From assembly GCA_902574355.1 (NCBI GenBank), contig CACGNN010000004.1:1-64000 (forward strand): DNA of 64,000 nucleotides, read 5' to 3'. Made by a program: the position numbers and the translations under genes. Within the stretch, counting starts at the first letter, position 1, and each line of letters starts with the position of its first letter. Below are positions 36,377-45,841 of the stretch, in pieces. The stretch comes from an uncultured SAR86 cluster bacterium. Lineage in GTDB: Bacteria; Pseudomonadota; Gammaproteobacteria; Magnimaribacterales; Magnimaribacteraceae. The notes below the pieces were generated by a model. That model was not told the origin of the DNA, did no database searches, and saw only the letters and a list, made by a program, of their open reading frames with translations.

Positions 36377-37222
36377 TTGGAGCAACCTTTGGAAATTTTT
36401 GGATTACTAGTTTTACTTATAACTGCTGGTGCCGTAGCTGGACTCACAGCAGGCCTTTTTGGAAATGGCGGCGGGTTTGCAGTGGTCCCTGCTCTTGTTT
36501 TACTTTTTTCGATACTAGATATCGAATCTGAAAACCTAATATTCGTGGCTGTTGGTACTTCTCTTGCTTGTATTATATTTTCATCGGCAAGAGCATTAAT
36601 ATCGCATAATAAAAAAGGTGCTGTCGATTTTTTAGTTTTAAAGGCCTGGGCACCATGGTTAGTAATAGGGGTCATTATTGGAATTTTTATTGCTTCATAC
36701 TCTCAAGCTGAAGAGTTATATCTCATATTTGCTTGGGGTGTATTGTTCTATGGAATCTACTTCCTCTTCCCAAAAATATTGGACCAAACTGCTATGAAAC
36801 AAAGAGATATGCCTGTTGGTTTTGCCCGAGCCGGCCTGGTATCATTCCTTGGAGGTTTTTCTGCACTACTGGGAATTGCTGGGGGTACAATAACCGTCAT
36901 AACAATGTCTGTGTGTAAAAGACCAATTTATCAGGCAGTCGCAACTGCATCAGGTGTAGGTTTAATAATCGGTCTAGTTGGTGCATTAGGTTTTCTTATT
37001 TTAGGCTTCAATAAAACAGACCTCCCTTTTGGATCACTGGGGTTTATTAATATTCCAGCTGTATTGATAATAAGTTTAGTGTCTATTTTAACTGCACCAA
37101 TAGGAGTCGAATGGGCTCATAATCTTGAAGAGAATAAATTGAAAAGGCTTTTTGGTCTTTATTTGCTTTTAGTCTCGTCAGGAATGTTTTGGAAGGCAAG
37201 TCTTTCCTCATCAATAATTTAA
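36377..37222 (+). CDS. TauE/SafE family sulfite/organic anion permease
   Basis: The 281-residue protein is an integral membrane protein of about eight helices with the family start AGLTAGLFGNGGGF and a repeated LGGFSALLGIAGGTITV later, indicating the two homologous halves of TauE/SafE exporters. Substrates include sulfite, sulfoacetate and related anions, but vary. No ATG fits: TTG at 36377 is possible, and TTG at 36389 has TTGGAG 6 nt upstream and may be the true start. An in-frame stop at 36368 limits any extension. Confidence 0.82.
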   Translation: MEQPLEIFGLLVLLITAGAVAGLTAGLFGNGGGFAVVPALVLLFSILDIESENLIFVAVGTSLACIIFSSARALISHNKKGAVDFLVLKAWAPWLVIGVIIGIFIASYSQAEELYLIFAWGVLFYGIYFLFPKILDQTAMKQRDMPVGFARAGLVSFLGGFSALLGIAGGTITVITMSVCKRPIYQAVATASGVGLIIGLVGALGFLILGFNKTDLPFGSLGFINIPAVLIISLVSILTAPIGVEWAHNLEENKLKRLFGLYLLLVSSGMFWKASLSSSII

Positions 37223-37233
37223 TAGGAGAAAAT

Positions 37234-38415
37234 ATGAAAAATAATGCAATATCAAGAAGAACATTATTGAAAGGAGCCTTATTTACAGCTAGCTCAGTTA
37301 TAGCTGCACCAGTAATAGGTCAGAGTTCAAAAACGAATAGTGTAATAAGCAGTATTCCAAGGACAGTTCCAAGTAATGCACAAAATATTAGTTATGGTCC
37401 GGCATTTGGAGTAGCTAAATTGAATGCTAATGAGAATCCATATGGTCCAAGTCCTTTAGCTCTAAAAGCCATGGAAGAGGCCATAAAAATGGGGTCTTAC
37501 TATGTGCAAGAAGTACCAAGACTTAAGCAAATGATCGCCGAAAGAAATAATGTTACACCAGAGCATATAATTATTGGTTCTGGTTCTAGTGCTCCTTTGC
37601 AATGGCTAGCAACAAAAGTTACTCAAGAAGGACATATTTTAGGTCCCGACCTTTTTTGGGACACAACATCAAAAATGGGGAGCATGAATAGTGAGTATGG
37701 GATTGAAAGATTAGATAAAACATCTGATTTAGCAATAGACCTCGATAAAATGTATAACAGTATTACGTCAAGTACTGGGATGGTACAGGTTACGAATCCA
37801 AATAATCCTACGGGTCTTCCCCTCTCTCCAAAAGCGCTTAAGTCTTTCTGTAAAAAAGCATCAAAGAAAACAATTGTTTTAATTGATGAGGCTTATAACG
37901 AGTTAACAGATGATCCTGATGCAAATACTATGATTCCTTTGATAAACGAAGGTTACAACGTTGTAGTTGCTAGAACTTTCTCTAAAATCTATGGACTTGC
38001 CGGAATGAGGGTAGGTTATTTGATTGCAGATCCGGAAATGATAGAGAAGATATCCTCCTTCGGTTTGGGTGATTACTCCTTAAATCAGGCGGGAGTAGCT
38101 GCTGCTATAGCTTCATATAATGATGAGACGTTTTTAAAATACTCAAAGGAGAAAATCGTCGAAGCAAGAGATATGTTGCAAGATGCTATTAAAGAAAATG
38201 GCCTGAAACCCCTATCAACAAGCACTAATTTCATGTATGTGGATCTTGGATCTTTGAATGCAGAAGAATTTAGAAAAGAAATGGAAAAGGAAAGGGTGCT
38301 TATTAGAGGAATATATCAAGACTATGTAAATTGGTCTCGAGTGAGTACTGGCAAAATAGCAGATGTAAAACAGTATATTAGAGCCCTACCGAAAGTTCTC
38401 GATAGAATGAGTTAA
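37234..38415 (+). CDS. Tat-exported PLP aminotransferase, histidinol-phosphate aminotransferase-like
   Basis: The protein of about 393 residues starts at the ATG at 37234, with AGGAGA 5-7 nt upstream. Its first 30 residues are a twin-arginine signal (AISRRTLLKGALFTASS, then VIAAPVIG). The rest is a fold-type I aminotransferase like HisC: NANENPYGPSPLAL, PNNPTGLP, DEAYNELTDD, and the PLP-lysine motif TFSKIYGLAGMRVGY. It is 11 nt after the permease gene. I infer a folded PLP enzyme exported by Tat; the substrate is not known. Confidence 0.86.
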   Translation: MKNNAISRRTLLKGALFTASSVIAAPVIGQSSKTNSVISSIPRTVPSNAQNISYGPAFGVAKLNANENPYGPSPLALKAMEEAIKMGSYYVQEVPRLKQMIAERNNVTPEHIIIGSGSSAPLQWLATKVTQEGHILGPDLFWDTTSKMGSMNSEYGIERLDKTSDLAIDLDKMYNSITSSTGMVQVTNPNNPTGLPLSPKALKSFCKKASKKTIVLIDEAYNELTDDPDANTMIPLINEGYNVVVARTFSKIYGLAGMRVGYLIADPEMIEKISSFGLGDYSLNQAGVAAAIASYNDETFLKYSKEKIVEARDMLQDAIKENGLKPLSTSTNFMYVDLGSLNAEEFRKEMEKERVLIRGIYQDYVNWSRVSTGKIADVKQYIRALPKVLDRMS

Positions 38416-38424
38416 TTATTGGAA

Positions 38425-38862
38425 TTAATTTTCGAACCAAAATGTAACTGGTCCGTCATTTACCATTCGTACTGACATGTCTGAACCAAAGCTACCTATC
38501 TCACATTCAAGGTTCTTTCTTTTTATTATCTGAATAAAATCTTGAAAGAAATGAAAACTTTTTTTAGGGTCTGCTGCTTTTGAAAAACTAGGCTTGTTTC
38601 CCTTATTTGTTCCAACAGACAGAGTTACTTGAGGAACAACTAGTAACTGATGATTTGTCTCTAGGATACTTCTAGATATCTTTCCATTATGATCATTGAA
38701 GATTTTAAAATTTAATAGCTTCTCGGCCATTGATCTTAAACTCTCCGTGTTATCGTGTTTATCAAAACCTACAAGTGCCATAACTCCTTGCTGAATAGAG
38801 CTGACAATTTGATTATCAACTTCAACTGATGCAGTTGAAACTCTTTGAATGAGAAGTTTCAA
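38425..38862 (-). CDS. dtd: D-aminoacyl-tRNA deacylase
   Basis: Dtd hydrolyses D-aminoacyl-tRNAs to keep translation stereospecific. The 145-residue protein begins MKLLIQRVSTASVEVD and ends with the cross-subunit motif MVNDGPVTFWFEN; the catalytic loop reads NKGNKPSFSKAADP. It directly follows the aldolase gene (zero gap) at the end of the glycolytic operon. Confidence 0.95.
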   Translation of the reverse strand: MKLLIQRVSTASVEVDNQIVSSIQQGVMALVGFDKHDNTESLRSMAEKLLNFKIFNDHNGKISRSILETNHQLLVVPQVTLSVGTNKGNKPSFSKAADPKKSFHFFQDFIQIIKRKNLECEIGSFGSDMSVRMVNDGPVTFWFEN

Positions 38863-39873
38863 TTAGTTTTCTAGAGAAATATCCCACTTCCCTTCAGAAG
38901 CGAGCTTATTCATCAACGCTCTGTGAGACAAAGCCTGTTGAGCCATAACTGCATTTTCTATTTTACCCATCCAGGCCTTTAACGCAGGTTGCTGTAGTGC
39001 CCTTCCGTAAGAGAAACTTAATTTCCAATTAAATCCTCCGATCTTATTCATTGCATCCAGGTGGGCAGTGGCATCTATATCAGACTGCCCTCCTGATAAG
39101 AATGTAACTCCAGGTAAATCATCAGGCACATAAGCCTTAAGGCAATCAATAGTCTTTCTTGCCACCTCTTCCACATCGGCCTGATCAGAATTATTAGATC
39201 CAGATGTAACCATGTTAGGCTTTAAAATAGTTCCTTTTATGTCGACTTCTTTAGCCAAAAGGTTAGTAAATAAAGCATCTAAGCAGCGGGCAGTTGCCTC
39301 AAAACAATCATCTATTGAATGGTTTCCATCCATCAATACTTCAGGCTCTACCATTGGAACCATATTATTGTTTTGAACAATTTTTGCATAATCAGCAAGG
39401 GCTTCCATATTTGCTGAGATAGCCGCAGAGGAGGGCATATCTTCTCCAATATTAATAACTGCTCTCCACTTAGTAAACTTTGCACCAAGCCCATAATATT
39501 CTTTTAATCTTGAATCAAGGCCCTCTAAGCCCTGTGTAAGACTCTCCTCTGTATCACCTATTTGTTGCAGACCTTTGTCAACCTTGATACCTGGTACGGA
39601 ACCTTGGCTAGTTATAACATCTACCAACGGAGTACCATCAGCGGCCGTTTGACGTATAGTTTCGTCAAATAGTATTACTCCCCCTATATTCCCTTTCATG
39701 CCTTCAGATCTAAAAAGTAACTCCCTATAGTCTCTTCTATTATCCTCGGTGGACTCTACTCCTATTGAATCAAATCGTTTAGTGCATGTAGGATTGCTTT
39801 CATCGGCAGCTAATATTCCTTTTCCATCTGAAACTATGTAACTTGCTATTTCACTTAAACTGTTAAAATTCAT
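38863..39873 (-). CDS. fbaB: class I fructose-bisphosphate aldolase
   Basis: The 336-residue protein is a Schiff-base aldolase: GKGILAADESNPTCTKRF near the N-terminus, KWRAVINIG, VEPEVLMDG and the lysine motif GTILKPNMVTSG. It cleaves fructose-1,6-bisphosphate. Most free-living proteobacteria use the zinc class II enzyme at this place in the operon; here a eukaryote-like class I enzyme is found. It follows pgk by 21 nt. Confidence 0.94.
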   Translation of the reverse strand: MNFNSLSEIASYIVSDGKGILAADESNPTCTKRFDSIGVESTEDNRRDYRELLFRSEGMKGNIGGVILFDETIRQTAADGTPLVDVITSQGSVPGIKVDKGLQQIGDTEESLTQGLEGLDSRLKEYYGLGAKFTKWRAVINIGEDMPSSAAISANMEALADYAKIVQNNNMVPMVEPEVLMDGNHSIDDCFEATARCLDALFTNLLAKEVDIKGTILKPNMVTSGSNNSDQADVEEVARKTIDCLKAYVPDDLPGVTFLSGGQSDIDATAHLDAMNKIGGFNWKLSFSYGRALQQPALKAWMGKIENAVMAQQALSHRALMNKLASEGKWDISLEN

Positions 39874-39894
39874 TTCTTCTCTCCAAATATAAGT

Positions 39895-41049
39895 TTAATT
39901 TACTTTATCTCTCAAAGCCTCAACTCCAGGAAGTTTATTTCCTTCCATAAATTCTAAGAATGCCCCACCTGCAGTAGAAACATAATCCAGTTTGTCCAAT
40001 ACTCCGGCCTTTTGTGCTGCAGCGATGGTATCGCCTCCTCCGGCTACTGAAAAGCCCTTTGAGGAACAAATCATTTTAGCTATTTTTATTGTCCCCTTAT
40101 CAAAATTTTCCTTTTCAAAGAATCCAAGCGGGCCATTCCATAAAATAGTTCCTGCATTCTTTAAAATTGCCTCCAAATCAGCAAACGATTTGAGTGAAAC
40201 ATCAAAAATTGCTTCATTTTTTTCTATAGAATCGATAGAGGTGAGCCTGCCCGGTTTGTCAGGATTATCTGAAACTATAACGAAAGTAGGAACTATTATT
40301 TTTGGATTTTCTAACAGTTCCGCTGCCTCTGACAGCATGGACTCTTCAACTAAAGACTTACCCACTGCATTGCCCTTTGCTGCAATGAGGGTATTAGCTA
40401 TTCCCCCTCCTAGGATGATCTTATCCATGGACTTAGAAAGGGAGTCGATAAGATTCAATTTGGTAGATATTTTTGCACCACCAAGAATTGCTACTGAGTT
40501 TTTCGAATCTTCTTTTACTTTAGATAAAGCATTTAATTCCTCATCTAACAATAAACCTGCACAAGCATCATCAGAAAAAGTTATTACACCTGCTGTAGAA
40601 GCATGAGCTCTATGTGAAGTGGCAAATGCATCCATTACAATTAAGTCACCTAGTCCGGCCAATCTCTTTGATAAATCGATATTATTAGACTTCTCACCAA
40701 TTAAAAATCGTGTATTTTCAATAACTGAAATTTCTGGGATTTGCTCTAAATTTTCAAACTCACCTAAGTTAAAGAGCATAATTTTTTTATTTAATAAGTT
40801 TTCCATTTCTCTCACTACAGGTAATAGTGAAAATTCCTCTTGAAATATATCATTTTCTTCTGGCCTGCCTAAATGACTCATAATTACTAGTCTTGCGCCA
40901 GCATCAATAATGAAATTTAGGGTTGGTAGTGATCTGAGAATTCGTTCATTATTAATAACTAAACCATCCTCAATGGGAGTATTAAGATCTGATCTTAATA
41001 AAACAGTCTTGTTGCTTAAGTTCATCTCATTAAGCCTTTTATATTGCAT
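39895..41049 (-). CDS. pgk: phosphoglycerate kinase
   Basis: Pgk interconverts 1,3-bisphosphoglycerate and 3-phosphoglycerate. The 384-residue protein has LRSDLNTPIEDG (substrate domain; the common form is LRVDLNVP), SHLGRPE, VENTRFL, the nucleotide motif ILGGAKISTKLNLI and the C-terminal GGGDTIAAAQKAG. It is 2 nt after tkt and 21 nt before the aldolase gene. gapA, often in this operon, is not here. Confidence 0.97.
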   Translation of the reverse strand: MQYKRLNEMNLSNKTVLLRSDLNTPIEDGLVINNERILRSLPTLNFIIDAGARLVIMSHLGRPEENDIFQEEFSLLPVVREMENLLNKKIMLFNLGEFENLEQIPEISVIENTRFLIGEKSNNIDLSKRLAGLGDLIVMDAFATSHRAHASTAGVITFSDDACAGLLLDEELNALSKVKEDSKNSVAILGGAKISTKLNLIDSLSKSMDKIILGGGIANTLIAAKGNAVGKSLVEESMLSEAAELLENPKIIVPTFVIVSDNPDKPGRLTSIDSIEKNEAIFDVSLKSFADLEAILKNAGTILWNGPLGFFEKENFDKGTIKIAKMICSSKGFSVAGGGDTIAAAQKAGVLDKLDYVSTAGGAFLEFMEGNKLPGVEALRDKVN

Positions 41050-41051
41050 TT

Positions 41052-43040
41052 CTACAGGTCGAGTTTTGAGATAATTTGTTCTTTAGTAAATCCAAAATGT
41101 TCGAAAAGTATATTTCCAGGAGCTGATTCACCGAAAGAATTCATTCCTATAATGTCGCCTTCAAGTCCAACATATTTTCTCCACCAATCAGCTTGCGAAG
41201 CTTCAATAGCAACTCTTCTTATGCCTTTACCAAGAATTAACTGCTTGTAATCTTCTGATTGAGAGTCAAACCTTTCTGAGCAAGGCATCGAAACAACTCT
41301 AACTGGCATTCTATCTTTCACTTCCTTAGCCACCGACATTGCAAGCTCCACTTCGGAACCAGTAGCTATGAAAATTAGTTCTGGTTCGACTTCCGGCTCC
41401 CAAAGGATATAAGCACCTTTCATAATAGAATCAACCTGATCTTTATTCCTCTCGAAGTTCGGCAGCCCTTGTCTAGATAGTATTAGTGCCGTGGGTTTGT
41501 CTGTATTTTCCAAAGCAGCTAGCCATGAAATGGCTGTCTCAGAAGTATCGCAAGGCCTCCATGTCTCTAAATTAGGAGTAGTCCTTAAGCTTGTTAAATG
41601 TTCAATAGGTTGATGGGTAGGGCCATCTTCTCCAACTCCTATTGAATCATGAGAATATACAAGTATTGTCGGTATCTTCATTAAAGCAGCCATTCTTACT
41701 GCATTTCTAGCATAATCTAAGAATGTTAAAAAAGTTCCTCCGTAGGCTTTTATCCCACCGTGCAAAACTAAACCATTCATAATGCCAGTCATTCCAAACT
41801 CCCTAACACCGTAGTTAATATAGTTCCCAGAAAAGTCACTTGCTCTAATTTCTTTAGTTCCATCCCAATTTGTGTTGTTTGAGCCTGTAAGGTCTGCTGA
41901 TCCACCTAATAATTCTGGAATTAGAGGGCCCAAAATATTTAAAACTTTTTGAGAGGAAACTCTTGTGGCCATCTTGGGTAGATCTTTTTGAACTTCTTCA
42001 ATGAAAGAATAAATACTTTCTTCAATTCGGTCTGGTAAATCACCTGCGATCAACCTTTTTAATTCACTTGATAATTCTGGATTTTCTGAAGAATACTCTT
42101 CAAGTATTTTATTCCAGTCTTCTTCTTTCTGATTTCCTGTATTTCTTGCATCCCAATCCTCATAGACTTCTTGCGCTATATCAAAAGGATCATTGGGCCA
42201 ATTTAATTCTTTTCTAGTTAAAACGATCTCATCAGGATCTAAAATAGCTCCATGGGCAGCCGCTGTGCCTGACATATTTGGCGATCCTTTTCCAATAACC
42301 GTCTTACAACATATCAGAGTAGGTTTTTCATCATTAGATTTTGCTTTAATGATAGCCTGATCTATTTCTTCCAAATTATGTCCGTCTATATTCGGTATAA
42401 CTTCCCATCCATAGGATTCAAACCTTTTTGGGATATCCTCTGTGAACCATCCTTCTACATTACCATCTATAGAAATATCATTATCGTCATATAAAATTAC
42501 TAAGTTTCCAAGGCCAAGCGTTCCCGCTAAAGAACAAGCCTCATGCGATATACCTTCCATTAAACAACCGTCTCCAGTAAATACATAAGTCATATGATCA
42601 ATGATTTTATGTTTTTCAGTGTTGAATTTGGATGCAAGAGTTTTTTCAGCTATGGCCATTCCTACAGCATTAGAAATACCTTGTCCTAATGGTCCAGTAG
42701 TAGTTTCTACGCCTGGAGTTATTCCAAATTCCGGGTGACCCGCAGTTTTTGAATTCAACTGTCTAAAATCTCTTAAGTCTTGAATAGATAAATCATAACC
42801 AGTGAGGTGCAAAAGTCCGTATATAAGCATAGACCCATGGCCATTCGACAACACAAATCTATCTCTATTAAACCAATTAGGATTTCCAGGATTATGTATT
42901 AAATGATTCTGCCAAAGCACTGTAGCGATATCTGCCATACCCATGGGCATGCCTGAATGACCAGAATTCGCCTGTTTCACAGAGTCTAGAGCCAAAATTC
43001 TTAAGGCATTTATTGATTGGGAGCTTGAAATTTTACTCAT
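41052..43040 (-). CDS. tkt: transketolase
   Basis: Tkt moves two-carbon units in the pentose phosphate cycle using thiamine diphosphate. The 662-residue protein shows [19 protein letters not shown], the TPP-binding [16 protein letters not shown], and the pyrimidine-domain [18 protein letters not shown]. It heads the tkt-pgk-fba-dtd operon. No Shine-Dalgarno lies before the ATG; a hairpin occupies that position (see 43048-43064). Confidence 0.97.
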   Translation of the reverse strand: MSKISSSQSINALRILALDSVKQANSGHSGMPMGMADIATVLWQNHLIHNPGNPNWFNRDRFVLSNGHGSMLIYGLLHLTGYDLSIQDLRDFRQLNSKTAGHPEFGITPGVETTTGPLGQGISNAVGMAIAEKTLASKFNTEKHKIIDHMTYVFTGDGCLMEGISHEACSLAGTLGLGNLVILYDDNDISIDGNVEGWFTEDIPKRFESYGWEVIPNIDGHNLEEIDQAIIKAKSNDEKPTLICCKTVIGKGSPNMSGTAAAHGAILDPDEIVLTRKELNWPNDPFDIAQEVYEDWDARNTGNQKEEDWNKILEEYSSENPELSSELKRLIAGDLPDRIEESIYSFIEEVQKDLPKMATRVSSQKVLNILGPLIPELLGGSADLTGSNNTNWDGTKEIRASDFSGNYINYGVREFGMTGIMNGLVLHGGIKAYGGTFLTFLDYARNAVRMAALMKIPTILVYSHDSIGVGEDGPTHQPIEHLTSLRTTPNLETWRPCDTSETAISWLAALENTDKPTALILSRQGLPNFERNKDQVDSIMKGAYILWEPEVEPELIFIATGSEVELAMSVAKEVKDRMPVRVVSMPCSERFDSQSEDYKQLILGKGIRRVAIEASQADWWRKYVGLEGDIIGMNSFGESAPGNILFEHFGFTKEQIISKLDL

Positions 43041-43047
43041 TTTTTTG

Positions 43048-43064
43048 GGCGACTTATTGTCGCC
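43048..43064. repeat. strong hairpin in the tkt/metK spacer
   Basis: GGCGAC (43048-43053) and GTCGCC (43059-43064) pair perfectly around a 5-nt loop. On the minus strand the stem ends 7 nt before the tkt ATG, where a ribosome-binding site would be. On the plus strand it is followed by GAAATATTTTTTT, like a terminator. It may control tkt translation or block antisense readthrough. Confidence 0.6.
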
Positions 43065-43147
43065 GAAATATTTTTTTATGTATATAGAAATACTAATAAA
43101 AACAAAGTTTTTTTCAGTAAAAAAAATAGTTTTGTGTAAAATACTCG

Positions 43148-43163
43148 CTCCTCGTTAACGGAG
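43148..43163 (+). promoter_or_regulatory. small hairpin covering the metK ribosome-binding site
   Basis: CTCC (43148-43151) can pair with GGAG (43160-43163), the Shine-Dalgarno 5 nt before the metK ATG. Only 4 base pairs form, so regulation is a suggestion only. I do not recognise a known SAM riboswitch in the leader. Confidence 0.25.
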
Positions 43164-43168
43164 AAAAT

Positions 43169-44326
43169 ATGTCTGAATATAAAATATTTACTTCTGAATC
43201 TGTTTCGGAAGGACACCCAGATAAAATGGCAGATCAAATTTCTGATGCTGTTCTTGATGCAATGCTCAAAGATGATCCTGAATCAAGAGTTGCCTGCGAA
43301 ACCCTAGTAAAAGATAACTTAGTTGTTCTCGCTGGGGAAATAACAAGTGGATCTGAACCAGACTTAGAAGCCCTCACAAGAAAAGTTATTCTCGATATAG
43401 GCTATGACAGTATAGATGTTGGTTGTGATGGGAATACATGTAAAGTAGTCAATGCCATAGGTAAGCAATCTCAAGACATTGCTCAAGGTGTTAATGAAGG
43501 TGAAGGTGAGGATTTAGAACAAGGTGCTGGAGACCAAGGCTTAATGTTCGGCTATGCAACAAATGAAACAGAGGTATTAATGCCAGCTCCAATAACTTAC
43601 TCTCACAGACTTGTTGAGCAACAAGCCTTTATTAGAAAAAGTAATAAATTATCCTGGCTAAGACCAGACGCTAAAAGCCAAGTAAGTTTCGTTTACGGGG
43701 AGGATGGCAAACCTCAATCTATTTCTGCTGTTGTATTATCAACCCAACATAATCCTGACGTTTCTCAAAAAGACCTAAAGGAAGGTGTCATGGAAGAAAT
43801 TATCAAACCTATTCTTCCTTCTAATTGGTTAAATGAAGATACAAAATATTTCATCAATCCGACAGGAAGGTTTGAAATAGGCGGTCCAGTTGGGGACTGT
43901 GGACTCACTGGTAGAAAAATCATCGTTGATACCTATGGTGGTATGGCAAGACATGGAGGAGGTGCTTTTTCAGGAAAGGATCCTTCTAAAGTAGATAGAT
44001 CTGCTGCTTATGCCGGAAGATACGTAGCAAAAAATATCGTAGCTGCTGGATTGGCTGATAGATGCGAGATTCAGGTATCCTATGCTATCGGCGTTGCCGA
44101 ACCGACTTCAATAAGTGTTAATACATTTGGAACATCTAAAATTGATGAAGAAAAAATTTCAGACCTGATCAGAGAACATTTTGACCTGAGGCCTATGCAA
44201 TTGATCAATATGCTTGATCTTAAAAGGCCGATTTATCAATCTACTGCGGCCTATGGTCACTTTGGAAGAGAAGAAGCAGCATTTAATTGGGAAAAAACAG
44301 ATAAAGTCGAAGCATTAAAAGGATAG
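43169..44326 (+). CDS. metK: S-adenosylmethionine synthetase
   Basis: MetK makes S-adenosylmethionine from methionine and ATP. The 385-residue protein has [20 protein letters not shown], the [12 protein letters not shown] hexapeptide region, and [19 protein letters not shown], all MAT signatures, and is of normal length. It is 5 nt upstream of ahcY, so synthesis of SAM and removal of its product S-adenosylhomocysteine are co-expressed. Confidence 0.98.
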   Translation: MSEYKIFTSESVSEGHPDKMADQISDAVLDAMLKDDPESRVACETLVKDNLVVLAGEITSGSEPDLEALTRKVILDIGYDSIDVGCDGNTCKVVNAIGKQSQDIAQGVNEGEGEDLEQGAGDQGLMFGYATNETEVLMPAPITYSHRLVEQQAFIRKSNKLSWLRPDAKSQVSFVYGEDGKPQSISAVVLSTQHNPDVSQKDLKEGVMEEIIKPILPSNWLNEDTKYFINPTGRFEIGGPVGDCGLTGRKIIVDTYGGMARHGGGAFSGKDPSKVDRSAAYAGRYVAKNIVAAGLADRCEIQVSYAIGVAEPTSISVNTFGTSKIDEEKISDLIREHFDLRPMQLINMLDLKRPIYQSTAAYGHFGREEAAFNWEKTDKVEALKG

Positions 44327-44331
44327 ATATT

Positions 44332-45729
44332 ATGAGTAATAAAGATTACAAAGTAGCTGATATGGAATTAGCAGATTGGGGAAGAAAGGAAATAGTTATA
44401 GCCCAATCGGAAATGCCTGCCTTAATGAAATTAAGAGAAAGATATGGAAAAGAACAACCTCTTAAAGGAGCTAAGATTTTAGGTTGCATACATATGACTA
44501 TACAAACGGCAGTTTTGATAGAAACTTTAACCGCACTAGGTGCAGAAGTCAGATGGTCTGGATGCAACATTTTTTCTACTCAAGATCATGCGGCAGCAGC
44601 GATAGCTGAATCAGGTGTGCCAGTATTTGCTTGGAAAGGTCAAACCGAAGAAGAGTTTAACTGGTGTATAGAGCAAACAATTTTATCTGATGGAAAACCT
44701 TGGGATGCAAATATGATTCTTGATGATGGAGGTGACCTTACTTCCATGGCACATGATAAATATCCTGAAATTCTCGAAAATATCCATGGCATAACCGAAG
44801 AGACAACTACTGGCGTCTTAAGACTTAATGAGATGATTGAAAAAGGCGAGCTGAAAGTTCCGGCAATCAATGTGAATGACTCAGTAACTAAATCAAAGGC
44901 TGACAATAAGTATGGTACAAGGCATAGCTTAAATGATGGTATAAAAAGAGGAACAGATATGTTTCTCGCTGGTAGAAAAGCCCTTGTCATTGGATATGGA
45001 GATGTAGGTAAGGGATCTGCACAAAGTCTTAAACAAGAAGGAATGGTGGTTAGAGTCACTGAAATAGATCCGATTTGTGCTATGCAAGCTTGTATGGATG
45101 GTTATGAGGTTGTTTCACCTTATATAGACGGAATTAATAATGACTCTGAAGATTCAATGAATAAAGCTCTATTAGAGGATACTGATCTAATTGTCACAAC
45201 AACTGGTAACTACAAAGTTTGTGATAAACATATGCTTAAAGCTCTGAAAAATGGAGCAGTAGTTTGCAATATAGGTCATTTTGATACCGAGATAGATACA
45301 CAATACATGCGTGATGAATGGCAGTGGGAAGAGGTAAAACCTCAAGTTCATAAGATCTTTAGAGACACTAAAGCTGGAGAAACGCCCGATATGGATAGCG
45401 AAGACTACATTATCCTTCTGTCAGAAGGACGACTTGTTAACCTAGGCAATGCAACAGGTCACCCGTCAAGGATCATGGATGGTTCTTTTGCAAATCAAGT
45501 ACTTGCTCAAATGTATTTATACGAAAAGAAATTTGCTCAAATTAATGATGAAGATAAGAAACAAGAGCTTATCCGGGTTGAAGTATTACCTAAGAAATTA
45601 GATGAAGAGGTAGCTTCTTATATGGTAGAGGGATTTGGCGGAGTCATGACTAAACTATCTGCTGATCAAGCCGAATATATCAATGTACCCGAAGAGGGGC
45701 CTTTCAAGTCAGAAATATATAAATACTAA
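44332..45729 (+). CDS. ahcY: adenosylhomocysteinase
   Basis: AhcY hydrolyses S-adenosylhomocysteine to adenosine and homocysteine, relieving inhibition of methyltransferases. The 465-residue protein has the NAD-binding [30 protein letters not shown] near the N-terminus and the C-terminal family end [10 protein letters not shown] with the cofactor lysine and tyrosine. Its presence implies the one-step SAH route rather than the Pfs/LuxS route. It follows metK by 5 nt. Confidence 0.98.
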   Translation: MSNKDYKVADMELADWGRKEIVIAQSEMPALMKLRERYGKEQPLKGAKILGCIHMTIQTAVLIETLTALGAEVRWSGCNIFSTQDHAAAAIAESGVPVFAWKGQTEEEFNWCIEQTILSDGKPWDANMILDDGGDLTSMAHDKYPEILENIHGITEETTTGVLRLNEMIEKGELKVPAINVNDSVTKSKADNKYGTRHSLNDGIKRGTDMFLAGRKALVIGYGDVGKGSAQSLKQEGMVVRVTEIDPICAMQACMDGYEVVSPYIDGINNDSEDSMNKALLEDTDLIVTTTGNYKVCDKHMLKALKNGAVVCNIGHFDTEIDTQYMRDEWQWEEVKPQVHKIFRDTKAGETPDMDSEDYIILLSEGRLVNLGNATGHPSRIMDGSFANQVLAQMYLYEKKFAQINDEDKKQELIRVEVLPKKLDEEVASYMVEGFGGVMTKLSADQAEYINVPEEGPFKSEIYKY

Positions 45730-45746
45730 TCTGATTATTCAAAGAT

Positions 45747-45777
45747 AAATCTCCAAAATGTTTAGTTCTGGAGATTT
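45747..45777 (+). terminator. terminator-like hairpin after ahcY
   Basis: AAATCTCCA (45747-45755) pairs perfectly with TGGAGATTT (45769-45777), a 9-bp stem with a 13-nt loop, 17 nt after the ahcY stop. Only three T and then CTCCGCTTT follow, so termination may be weak. Confidence 0.55.
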
Positions 45778-45841
45778 CTCCGCTTTATACTAAGCATTGC
45801 ACATAGGTGATGCACAGTTAGTAAACTGAAAAAATAATGTT

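Noticed and set aside
36322-36675. Open frames on both strands in front of and within the permease gene
   Set aside because: They overlap the TauE/SafE frame, show no family motif, and their composition is that of shadow frames.
39992-40843. Long plus-strand open frames opposite pgk
   Set aside because: They are antisense to a clearly recognised pgk with intact motifs, and show no motif of their own.
43080-43168. Possible SAM-type riboswitch in the metK leader
   Set aside because: Only a 4-bp hairpin over the ribosome-binding site is visible, and I do not recognise any known SAM riboswitch core.
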